Shown here: positions 54,760 to 64,000 of the stretch, in pieces
Layout of the letters: every line of letters starts with the position of its first letter
Position numbering within the stretch: position 1 is the first letter of the stretch
From: Astrocystis sublimbata
Lineage: Eukaryota > Ascomycota > Sordariomycetes > Xylariales > Xylariaceae
NCBI GenBank assembly: GCA_022453515.1
Contig: JAJNNY010000007.1
Coordinates: 1,113,039-1,177,038, forward strand
Length of the DNA stretch: 64,000 nucleotides
Direction: 5' to 3'
Program-made: the position numbers and the translations under genes
Notes under the pieces: model-generated
Databases searched by the model: none
The model's input: the letters and a program-made list of their open reading frames with translations, nothing else
What the model was told of the DNA's origin: nothing

Positions 54760-56906
54760 TTATTTTTTGCTGTGCAGCATCGCCCAGTTGTCTGAGATTA
54801 CAACATCTCCTTCTTGCCAAGCAAAGCGAAGACATACCCGCCGATCTAACAAAAGCCTGTCGACTAGTGATACCAAACTCTGGGAGCCGTTATCAATGCT
54901 GATGTTCGCGGAGCCGTGCCAGGGGGGATTCCAGCGAATGCATGGTGCATTTAGGGTTGGATGATTAAAGATAAGCGGGATGTCCTTCTTGGTGTTATTG
55001 AGGCGACCGGGGCTATGACACGTCCACCTGATCTTTTCCAGCCTTTTGACGTTATAGGCTTGGGGGAGATAGCGAACAAATAATTCTGAAGATGCGAAAA
55101 GCGTCTGAGCATCCATGAGGCCATCGGAAGCTTTCGGAGTTAGGTATTGGAAGTGCGAGGTTTTGTCAGGGCTTTCGGACTCGTCCGTGTTAATGTTGAG
55201 CGGGCCATTCTTACACGAGGACGTTGCTTCAACTAACACTGATACAGAGGCTCAGTTAGTTAAAGTTCACATCGTTTTATCAACAGCTAAATCTCAGGCA
55301 AATGCCCAAATTCGCAAAGTTGAAGTATCAAGGCTGGTTTTGGCTTACCTCTGCTATGATGGGGTTCATGGCTGGTTATGTTCGTGATATCGTGAAAGGC
55401 GCCTGATATTTCCGGCTCGGGATCATGATCTCTCGAAATAAACGTGTGTTGGTCCTTATTAGCACCACGAAAGCCTCGTAGTACCACAGGTGAGCAGGTC
55501 ATGGCAAGCTTCTGGACCTTCTGCATATCCACCATTGATAGCGTATAAGCAGAAGTTGGTTTGGCAGGTCGAATCACGATACCGCAAGGATATAGATACT
55601 CGAATATCAGATCCAGGGGAAACCAATCGAAGACATCCGATCGCTGTCGGAAGTAGCTTGGCCGTCCTTCGACGTATACGACGTCGTGTGTCATTGCTGG
55701 AACCAAAATGGCATGCGACATCGAGACGCACCCGTCTGTATTTCGAACCACGGCACCATGCCAAGGGGTCATGACAATGTCGTTATCTTGTGGCAACATG
55801 ATGATCGAAACCTTTGCTGTGTCATTTGAGGGGTGTATTGAGAGACGAACAAAGTCTGGATATCTGTTCTTTACGGCCTGAGCAAAGGCCTTGACGATTA
55901 CCGATTAGTTAGACGATCCATGGTAATACTTCAAAGGCTTACTGACCTTTCCTCTCACAATCATTGCTTTCGCAATAACACTGTTCTCTCTCTCAGTTTG
56001 CGACCGAGAGCGAGCAGTGCGATCATCGCGCTCGCTCATCAAGAATTTCTTGTAGCCCTTGTAGGTCCTCGAAATGTCTGGATCATTGGCTATGGCACTC
56101 AACACATCAAATCCGACGGGTGTATTTGCTTCGAGGAGCTTGCGGTACGCAGATACCCTGGCGAGGTAATGGGCTTCGTCGAGTGTTTCGGACTCGTGCC
56201 CGGCACCGACAAGGTCACAAATGCGTGAGAATCGAATATAGTGACACTCATTCTGCTCTGCCATCTTTCTCAAATGCTGACCGTACTGCCATACCTCCTG
56301 GTCCGAGACATCAAGTATATCTATAGCAAACGTTAACATATGCGACACAAAGACTGGAGAAGCAACACAACCATTGTATGTAATTCCATCGGAAACAATC
56401 GTCAAGAACGTATTAGAATCGGTCGCGTCTTTAATCGATAGACAGAGCCCATTGAGATGCAGCAACGAGAGTCGCTCGGCTTCGTCCGGGAATGGCCCCA
56501 GAACCTTTTTCGAGCGGTTTGATGACTTGAAGGGAAAGGCAGGAACCACAAGCTCGATCGGCACCTTTCGCTCGAGGAAAGTCTGGATTTGTGTCTGCGA
56601 ATGCAATATCGACTCGGGAAAATCCCAGTCGTTCTTGTAATCGATACGGTAGCGGTTGAGCACAATGGCAGCAGCCTGAGCTCGCTCGCTGATCGATTTT
56701 CGAGGGCGTGAACTCGATGCCAAGGGCTTCACGTCGGGCACCGAGTCCCTAGCCTGTAGATTGTCCTTGGTGCTTCCATTTTCCATCTGAGGTTCAACTT
56801 CTTGTTCTCGGACAGGCCATGGATCAAACCAGCCTGATTGGCCACCCACCACTCGGTCGAGGTGCAGTGAAATTGGAGCTACAATCTGAGTAGAAGCGAG
56901 TGACAT
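54760..56906 (-). CDS. Isocyanide synthase-dioxygenase, two-domain (PvcA/Dit1 + TauD type)
   Basis: The N-terminal PvcA-like domain converts an amino acid to an isonitrile. The C-terminal TauD-like Fe(II)/2-oxoglutarate dioxygenase usually performs the oxidative follow-up. Four exons on the minus strand: 56906-56372, 56320-55947, 55889-55349 and 55238-54760, 642 aa, phases consistent. Synthase signatures: PAFPFKSSN, KVLGPFPDEAERLSLLHLNG (121-153), TIVSDGITYND across the first splice, GRPSYFRQRSDVFDWF near 366-382. Dioxygenase signatures: VVLRGFRGANKDQHTF, AQTLFASSELFVRYLP, RVCLRFAWQEGDVVISDNWA and MLH (distal His). The HxD iron motif expected near residue 480 is not visible (HEPHHSR instead). 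The frame stops at HSKK, before the usual C-terminal segment. The frame is also open upstream to 57167 but has no ATG; a TATA box at 57096-57103 supports the start at 56906. The synthase may work while the dioxygenase is doubtful. Confidence 0.82.
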
Positions 56907-59900
56907 GGCGAAGGTCGGCCAAGGTCGGTTGTAGTGTACGCGTATAAGATCTCCCGACAGCGTAAAGGGTTGGGTGGTTGTGAAAGCAAAGGTTGGGGCT
57001 CGTAGGACCTTGCGTGTGAAACGGGCAAGGGAAGCTCCTGCATCGTTTATCCGTAAAGACGGGAAGTCAAGACCTGGTACCGAAACCTTATTTTTCTTAT
57101 ATAATATATGCTTAGGTAATTCACAAGGGTGAGGTATCGCCACCGCATGCCGTATTCCGTTTTGCAAACCAAATTACAGTCATTTTCCCCTTTGCTAGCT
57201 GTATACGATATATTTCCCTTCTATCCCTCCGTTCCTCGTGTCGCGAATTCGATAGCCCAACATATAGGCATGAATCGATTGTTGAGAGGTGAATAAAAAG
57301 ACTAGGCGGTTTGATTCATTCGAGCTCTTGTGTTGTTCGACGGTTATCTGTCCCGAGCGTTGACAGCGCTCAATCGCCGAGGATGTAGCGGAACATCACT
57401 ACACTGCCGATAGTTACCATTCGAGAATACTGTAGGTTTCATGTCTTTCTTGACGCTTCTCCGTTAAGATTGCCTCTTTTGGCACTAATAACGTGTGGCG
57501 AGATTAAATACCCGTGGACTTAAACGATCAATTTAGCCAGGTGTGGGTTTGTGAGAATCTATGCAAGTATCGGCTCGTGACAGCACTTGCTCTCCGCACC
57601 AGCAATCATGCCTGCACGCGACTGCCGCCAATAGAACTCAGGCCTTCCATACTCTGCTACATGTGTATCCATTAACCGAAATGAAATACGTATGAGGGTT
57701 TGATGAATGTTCTGGGATAGACAGCATTTCATTAACTTATATTTCTCATGACCCCCAGTGAGACTTGCCACACCCCTAGATTACCTACACGATTGATTTT
57801 AAGTCGGTTTTGTTCTTGCTTTTATGTCGAAAAGAGAAGGGGAAGAGGCCACTGCCAAGGGATACGATTGTACATTGTAATCTACGGAGATGATTCTATA
57901 GCCTACATTTTACCTACCAGCCTCTGCTTATACTGGAAACCTTGAGAAACATCAGCCCGTAAGGCAATCATATGTGAGTCCGTGTTTGAGCTTGAAGCTC
58001 CAAGTTAAGCGACACGCCTAGATCATTCCTTGGGACAAAACCACATATCTACCTGTGAACTTTCGTTAGAAAGTACAAACTCTAATTCGTTGGAATCTTA
58101 AGCTGAACTTCTTCATTGCCTATCACACCGAGTAGCTAAGGCGGATATATACAAAACATCGGTAAACATGCGACAACATAATTCAAAAGATCACGATACG
58201 CGTATGAGACCATTGCGTCACCGGGATGGCTTATCGGACATGTCATCTGAAGATCCAGTTAGCAGGTAATAATTCAACGAAGGAGCCGAAGAGTCTGAGT
58301 GAACAGCCGAGCCTTTGAGATAATCTCTGGGTTTCAGAGAGTTCTGGATCCCCGCAGTCGTCTTGATTCTTTGACAAGCAACATGTAATGAAATTTATTG
58401 GGATATTGGGCTGGACTAGATGTGCCATGGTATTAGTTTACACCAGAATGATGAATACAGCCAAGTAAGTTAGCAGTCGGAGAGAGGAGTTGTGGGCTGG
58501 CGTAAGTTCTATTGATTGCTTTACTTAGGTTGCCGGGAGGTTCGGGTGTCTTTAGCTCTAACAAGACAGCAGCCATATGAGTTTGAGATCCTCATTATGA
58601 AATAATTTTTAAATGTCATATGTCCTTGACGAATTATCATGGTATTCGCATTTCAATGCGCATGACCGCGATGGCAATTAAGTATCAGGTATTACATCTA
58701 TTGAAGTTTTAAGGTGTTTTAATAGTTAGGAAAGGCTCCTTGGGTATCAATCACCACATGATAACATTTCAGTACGCAATAATGATGACCCCTGAGGAAA
58801 TGGCGTCACTGATATAAACGGCCTAGATCTATAGCGGATAATTATCACAAGCTAAAAAGTTTACGTCTTCCAAGAAATAGCACAATGTTAACTTCAGAGG
58901 ACTTACCACTGGAAAATAAAAAGAGAGTCCGGAGTCTGCAAGAGAAAATGGTGATAACTTCTAACTTTCACCTCAACAGTACCCGGGTCTCGAGCTTTCT
59001 ATTGGCCTCGGTTCTCCCACAGTGATCTAAGTCTCAAACTCGGCCACCCTCTTACTAATTTCAGCGGTGCTAGTCCCAAGGCTAGCCGGCACTGCTGATT
59101 AACCCAAAGTGTCTCACATCAACCACAATGCAAGAAACGCTCAACACCAGGGCACCAGGGAAAGCTCGTCTTCGGACTCCCTCGTTAGTATTGTTCACTG
59201 AGACATTAGTCTACAAGCCAGACTGGAGGGACCCAAATCCCGAGAATTCCATGACCGGCGACAGTGGCTACTCGTAATCTAGGCCTGTCATTGAACGAGT
59301 ACCAATGGGTCCGTTACATCCGTTGACATTGAAGCGTCAGTTGCTTGGATTGGCCAGCAACATGACTTGCCGCTTGGCGTGGTATTACGTGGCAGGCTGC
59401 GGACTGACCGCTGATGCTTTTCAAAAGCAACCTAGGCTCTTGCGGTACTCCGGATGTCACTTGTGACTAGCTATGACGTTGACTCGGCGCGTATCAACTC
59501 GGGATCGGGATTTTTCATGGAGGGACAGCGTCACGAGCTTCCCGACACCACAAATGCTACGTTTGGGTCTAAAATAGTGCAAACCCATGGGGAAACCAGG
59601 TGACATATCTCGAGTACACATCATGCCCCTAGCAGCTTTGTCGGCATAGTGCCATTACACGAATGGAATCACGAGCTGCAAGAGTAAGCGAGCAAGGACT
59701 AGGGCCGCTGGGCGTGTCCCGCCATCAGAGAAATTTGCTCTCTCCCTCCCACCATGGCGACGGTTGCACCGGCGGAATAATGGACCGTAATTGTTGACAG
59801 AGCACATCGTGAGACCCGATAGCATCGTATATTGCCGAAGACCAGTTTACTCGGCCGTGTACGGGAACGACGTACCTCACACATAGCTCGTATGTAACAG

Positions 59901-61320
59901 TAACGTGTATATCTGACTCTCCGTCATTGCTTTCGCCATCATAACAGCACTCGAGGAGTGTAGATATCATGGGCATGTCAGGGTAGAATATCCCTTGCCC
60001 TAAATCGCCGAGATGCGGTGGCAATTGAAGAACGTGTCAAGTCACCTATTTTCAGCGCAATTACTTCATGAACGCATCACAGTACGATGTAAGGCGATGG
60101 ATGATGAGATACGTATGCCTGCCATACATGGTGGGCACAAGCAGTCAACACGACCTATACCACTCACCAGTACTCATGTGTTCCCTTGTAATCGTTCTTC
60201 CCATCGGCCTTGATCGAGAGTGGCACACACCCTGCCCATGTACCTCGAGGCATCTTGTTACCTATTACGGTAAGTGTACAAGAAATTATGGAAAGCGAAA
60301 ATATGTATGCACAGGTTTGAATGTCAAGCGAGAGCAAAGTGCTCGCGTAGACGATTCTCAATACGTTAACCCACAGTAGCACACCTGATGGATCTTGTGC
60401 GATACCAGCCATCAAGTGAAATTGCAGATACCCTGACAGGTGGGTGCAATAGAACTTGAACCTTTCTCACCCACATACGCCTACCCAACAGTGGATAAGT
60501 TTTATTGCACCCGTGGGCCTTAACAGCCCTCTATTTACCTGCCTTGGATGCGAAACGAATACCAGACTTCCCCCATGACATTGTGAGACATCACTACAGA
60601 TTAGTACTTGAGTACGTACTTATACCGGGTGGCAGAATGGATGTTGGGTGGCTTGGCTCAAGGGTAGACAAAAAGAGTAGTACATACTAGCCCTTGATTC
60701 AAGAGTGCTGTGTGGTCACAATGTTCAGTGTTCGTAGGTAGTCCCCACGGGAAGCCACAATGCGAGAATCAGGGCTGTTCCACTCAGCACTGAAGCTAGC
60801 TCCTACAATCCAGGGAGACTAGGGGGAGTTGAAAGAGTAATGTGGTCAATGACAACTTCAAGAGGTCGACATAAATCTCCTATAGCAAGTATCCATCAAA
60901 AGTATTGAGGTTGTCTTATCGAGGTGTCCAGGCAGTAGAGTGACTGGATCAATCCCTTTTCCCCTTGCCCTGCAGCGCATTCTGCCTGGGGTTAATGCCC
61001 TCGAGATTTGGGCACACCGTGGTATTCGCCGCTACTGGACTCTGTTACCCATAGCATGTAGATCAAGATGCAAGGTAGTATTATGAAAGCAAGAACGCTT
61101 CTGGCTGTGAGCTACTACCTACTGTTGTCGGGTCACGCTCAGCATCCGTAAAGAACTGGCTATCTTTCGTTTGGCAAATCATCAGCGTCATAGACATGGT
61201 AAGAACAAGGATGGAATGTGATTTTACACCTTATCTACATCATTGTAGGTACTTCGAGTCTTGAAGTGTAGACGGTTCATTTCTACTGATAAGTTGGTAG
61301 CTTTAGGAATGATAGGTACC
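56907..61320. other. 4.4 kb gene-free interval
   Basis: Apart from the promoter of the isocyanide synthase gene, I see nothing coding. All frames are under about 105 codons, scattered on both strands and without motifs. Base composition is near 50-55% A+T up to 61.3 kb, then becomes extremely AT-rich. No tRNA, no clear repeat arm and no P450, transporter or regulator gene that would complete an isocyanide cluster was found. Confidence 0.5.
57096..57103 (-). promoter_or_regulatory. Putative TATA box of the isocyanide synthase gene
   Basis: TATATAAG on the minus strand, about 190 bp upstream of the chosen ATG. Its position argues against the longer upstream reading frame being translated. Confidence 0.45.
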
Positions 61321-61800
61321 TTAGCGCCCCGGGGGGGTAACTGGTAAGTATGTTAGTAATATTTACAGGGTGGTTATAGTATTTATAACTATATTGAAAT
61401 AGAGATATAATATTTATTTTTAGATATTATACTAGTTAATATATTTAAACTATTATAGTAATTGTTTTAGTTTTAATATTAATTAGGAGATTATATTAAA
61501 AGCTGGGTATTATTTTAAAAGCTAAATAATATGTCTAAATTAATAACCTAGTAAATAAACTGTTTATAATACTACCTATAATACTGCTTATAATACTGCC
61601 TATAATACTACCTATAATACTAATACTACTTTATATAGTACTTAGTAAACTAGCTAGATTTCATAGCTAATTATATATATAATATTATATAAGCATATCT
61701 TAGCTATTAAGCTGCTTTTAATAAAGCTAATAATAATAAAAATAATTATTAAAAATAGTAATAAGCATATATAGATATAAGTTTTAATTATTTTAAATCT
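61321..61800. repeat. Extremely AT-rich block with short tandem repeats
   Basis: About 480 bp that is mostly A and T. It includes tandem copies of a 12-mer related to CTATAATACTAC (about 61561-61630) and many TA dinucleotides. The TpA excess is what RIP leaves after mutating repeated DNA in Pezizomycotina (inference). No open frame survives. Confidence 0.75.
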
Positions 61801-61817
61801 AGGTTAACGTCATCCAT

Positions 61818-61849
61818 AAGTAGTCTTCGCACCCAAGTAGTCTTCGCAC
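61818..61849 (+). repeat. Tandem duplication, 17 bp unit
   Basis: AAGTAGTCTTCGCAC occurs at 61818-61832 and again at 61835-61849, marking the right edge of the AT-rich block. Confidence 0.85.
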
Positions 61850-62064
61850 TTTTTAGCAAGTACTTTGCGCCATTATTGAAAACACAACAACAATACAATT
61901 AAAACAGTTCAAATCAATCGGAATCGTCTTCTTCAGAGGTTTCTACTTCTATTTGACATGTTCGCGCATTATGTCCCTTACCGCCGCAGATGCCACACCG
62001 CCTTTGACCCGTCCGCGCCCTCTTCGCTAGACGACTACTTTCACCTTCTACTACCGATTCAACA

Positions 62065-62272
62065 TGTTACGGACCAACAACGATCGGACCAGTTGGAGAG
62101 GCCTAGCGCAAAAAGCATATCTACGCGGGGATGGACATGATGCTATTATGGATAAGTGCATATGCGGAAAGGAGAGGTCACGTGACAAAGACCCACAAGG
62201 ATCACGAAGGGAGCAGTGATCCAGAGGAGCAAGGCTCACTTGGATCACGGTGATCCCAGTGATCCAGGATCA
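62065..62272 (+). mobile_element. Truncated LTR copy A
   Basis: Begins TGTTACGGACCAAC and shares CCAGTTGGAGAG, CCTAGCGC/CCCAGCGC and GTCACGTGAC with copy B immediately downstream. It lacks the second half of the LTR. Its end contains several GTGATCC/GGATCA words. Confidence 0.65.
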
Positions 62273-62682
62273 TGTTACGAACCAACTGTAGGACAGGCCA
62301 GTTGGAGAGACCCAGCGCAGCCACATGACGAGGGGTTATGCAAGGCAGACACGCATACGTGAATATCGGATACAGGGGTATCCGATGTCACGTGACACGT
62401 CTCTGTAGAAACAACAGAGACACGCAGTTGTGTGAAGGAAGGAAAATACTATATAGCCTCGACGGCATTCCTATGTATCTAGTTTTTTCTTATTTCACTA
62501 TTTAATCTAAGCATACTAATAGTTCTTGGAATAGGAGTAACCTCTTAACGACTTAGTAAACAATACTTTATATTGCTTAGCGATCCTTTGTTATAAGCTT
62601 AGCCCTTATCCTTAGGAATATAAACCCACTAAGACCCCTACTTTACCCTATATTTAGTATTAAAAATAAAGCAGTTATTATA
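62273..62682 (+). mobile_element. LTR copy B (solo, about 410 bp)
   Basis: Starts TGTTACGAACCAACTG and ends GCAGTTATTATA, matching GCAGTCGTTACA at the equivalent end of copy C after C-to-T type changes. The TG start and restored CA end fit a retrotransposon LTR. The second half is near-identical in inverted orientation to copy C. No target-site duplication could be seen. Confidence 0.7.
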
Positions 62683-63081
62683 TTTTAAATAGTCTTATTT
62701 AGTTAAGCTATAAAGTAAGCTAAGCAATAGGACATAATAGTTATGTAAGCTTAGATACCTAATATAACTTAGGAACAAGTCCTAAAGATTATTAACCAGT
62801 TGTATGGAAGAATCAACCAGTTGGACAAAGCTGTAACGACTGCTCTATCTATAACACTGAGTATAGGGTAGAGTAAGGGTCTTAGTGGGTTTATGTTCCT
62901 AAGGATAAAGGCTAAGCTTATAATAAAGGATCGCTAAGCAATATAAAGTATTATTTACTAAGTTGTTAAGAGGTTACTTTTATTTTAAGAACTATTAGTA
63001 TGCTTAGATTAAATAGTAAAGTAAGGAAAAACTAGATATATAGGAATACTATCGAGGCTATATAGTATTTCCTTCCTTTAT
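62434..63081. repeat. Large imperfect inverted repeat (arms about 250 bp)
   Basis: Arms 62434-62682 and 62832-63081 are reverse complements with transition-type mismatches. They share GGATCCTTTAT/GCGATCCTTT, AATCTAAGCATACTAATAG and ATACTATATAGCCTCGA. The 149 bp spacer holds two CCAGTTG words. It is formed by LTR copies B and C in head-to-head order, so a transcript would fold into a long hairpin. Confidence 0.8.
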
Positions 63082-63314
63082 ATAAATACCTATATTCTAT
63101 ATGCTTTGTAGAGCTTATAGAGCTCGAGCTCTATCTGCTTTATAGAGCTATTAGAGCTGCTCTCTTTGCTCTGTAGAGCGAACAGAGCTCCCTAGTAAAC
63201 CCTTATATGGTTTATTTGCATATCGTCCATACGTGCTCTATTACTCCGCATTATATCTGGCTTGGTGGCTACACTAGGCCTTCCTGACTGGTCGGCCCTT
63301 ATTGGTTTGTAACA
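62832..63314 (-). mobile_element. LTR copy C (inverted, about 483 bp, RIP-altered)
   Basis: On the minus strand it starts TGTTACAAACCAATAAG (63314 downward) and ends GCAGTCGTTACA (62832). It aligns with copy B along its length. Differences are largely C-to-T or G-to-A, for example GGAATAGGAGTAACC in B against AAAATAAAAGTAACC in C. It lies next to the gag remnant in the orientation expected of a 3' LTR. Confidence 0.7.
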
Positions 63315-63460
63315 TTAGAGTTCCTTAGCGGTTAAAGTACTGCTTTATAGGTCTATCGGGCTTTTTCTTTCTCGTCCGCAGATACTTTTCTGTATTATAA
63401 CTTAATATTCTCGTACTATTCCTATATAGGATATTTAGGTTAGTAATAGGTGATTTTATA
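63315..63460. other. Junction between gag remnant and LTR copy C
   Basis: About 146 bp of AT-rich sequence with no coding signal; a pol region would be expected here in an intact element. Confidence 0.5.
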
Positions 63461-63910
63461 GTAATTAGCTATAGTTTTAAATATATAATTCTTTAGCTTT
63501 TTAAAAACCGATACCTCTTTTTTATATATCTTTTATATCCGATTATAAAAGCTATTATCTACATTATAGGTAGCCTTACCAATAGTAGTAAAATCGGACA
63601 GCATCTAGTAAGCGTTGTTTCGCTTACGTTAAATAGTTTCTTTGTTAATATTAGCGTCTTCGTCTCCATTATAGGCTTCAATAGTTTAACTCGGTTCAAT
63701 TATTATTTGTTTCTTTTCGTACTTCTTACGGGCGATATTTAGAATCTCTAGTCGAATTATTACAAGGGTCTTCTCCTTAATATATAGGAGGAGGCCTAAC
63801 ACATCGGCTTTCAAACGGAGTTCATAATTCCATTCTAGCCAATCCTTCGCTTCATAAAGAACAACAGTCTAATCCGATTTCTCTAAGTCGCGTAGTATAA
63901 AGAGAATCGC
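63461..63910 (-). pseudogene. Retrotransposon gag-like remnant with five in-frame stops
   Basis: One minus-strand frame reads through 150 codons with a coherent protein-like pattern but five stop codons (two TAG, three TAA). It contains DWLEWNYELRLKADVLGL and, further on, EVSVFKKLKNYIFKTIANY. The first resembles the W..W...L.......L..YI region of Ty1/copia-type Gag proteins. The stops are compatible with RIP of CAA, CAG and CGA codons. It probably continues beyond 63910 toward the window edge. No protease, integrase or reverse transcriptase sequence lies between it and the adjacent LTR, so pol seems deleted. Assignment to copia is tentative. Confidence 0.55.
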
Positions 63911-64000
63911 TATTAAATATATATATATTTTAATAATTTTCTTAATAATTCTATATCGCTACAAAAAAACGGCAATAAAACTCTTAATTATCAGATTCGA

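Noticed and set aside
56907..57167. N-terminal extension of the isocyanide synthase frame
   Set aside because: The frame is open but contains no ATG before 56906, and a TATA-like element lies inside it, so it is more likely promoter and leader.
57170..57420. Copper-response element upstream of the isocyanide synthase
   Set aside because: I looked for TGTGCTCA/TTTGCTC-type sites; only partial matches such as TTTGCTAG occur, not enough to call.
61561..61640. CRISPR-like array in the AT-rich tandem repeats
   Set aside because: Units are contiguous or nearly so with no unique spacers, and the organism is a fungus.
62065..63314. DNA-transposon terminal inverted repeats
   Set aside because: The arms behave as LTRs (TGTTAC start, CGTTACA end, third copy in direct orientation, gag remnant adjacent) rather than as TIRs of one element.

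Overview
The window is nuclear DNA of a filamentous ascomycete (Pezizomycotina), most likely a Sordariomycete. The evidence is genes split by 47-150 bp introns with GT..AG ends and CTRAC-type branch sites, a fungal class I CPD photolyase, a GPI-type cell-wall protein, short fungal tyrosinase and cellobiose-dehydrogenase-like families, an intron-bearing tRNA-Leu, and an AT-rich repeat block decayed by C-to-T/G-to-A transitions as repeat-induced point mutation (RIP) would do. I rebuilt exon-intron models by hand; every internal exon junction given is in frame.

Layout. 1-13 kb: the 3' part of a membrane-anchored protein of unknown function, a 236-aa orphan, a secreted short tyrosinase with six exons, a Gly-rich GPI-anchored wall protein, and mitochondrial D-lactate dehydrogenase. 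14-23 kb: an accessory, secondary-metabolism-like run with an intact P450, a rhodopsin-domain membrane protein, a GNAT acetyltransferase, and a second P450 interrupted by an in-frame TAG. 23-53 kb: mainly housekeeping genes. These are the Rok1 helicase (ribosome biogenesis), the proteasome deubiquitinase Rpn11, an orphan, a secreted CDH-like GMC oxidoreductase, a zinc deaminase, the SEA/GATOR2 WD40-RING protein WDR24/Rtc1, a DapA-family aldolase, a membrane-anchored SGNH hydrolase, two Nudix hydrolases, a light-type DNA photolyase, ribosomal protein eS21 and the nuclease scaffold SLX4. 54-64 kb: tRNA-Leu(UAG), then a two-domain isocyanide synthase-dioxygenase, then about 4 kb with no recognisable gene, then an AT-rich repeat terrain with three related LTR copies (two forming a large inverted repeat) and a stop-riddled gag remnant that runs off the window.

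The most interesting item is the isocyanide synthase-dioxygenase at 54.8-56.9 kb. Such enzymes install isonitrile groups, which bind copper, on amino-acid-derived metabolites. It sits alone at the border of repeat-rich DNA. Its N-terminal synthase domain looks intact. Its dioxygenase domain shows signs of decay: no visible HxD iron motif, and two in-frame TAA codons cut off the conserved C-terminal segment. Together with the TAG-interrupted P450 at 21.7 kb, this suggests a lineage losing, or conditionally silencing, accessory metabolism. No wholly new system could be demonstrated from the sequence alone.
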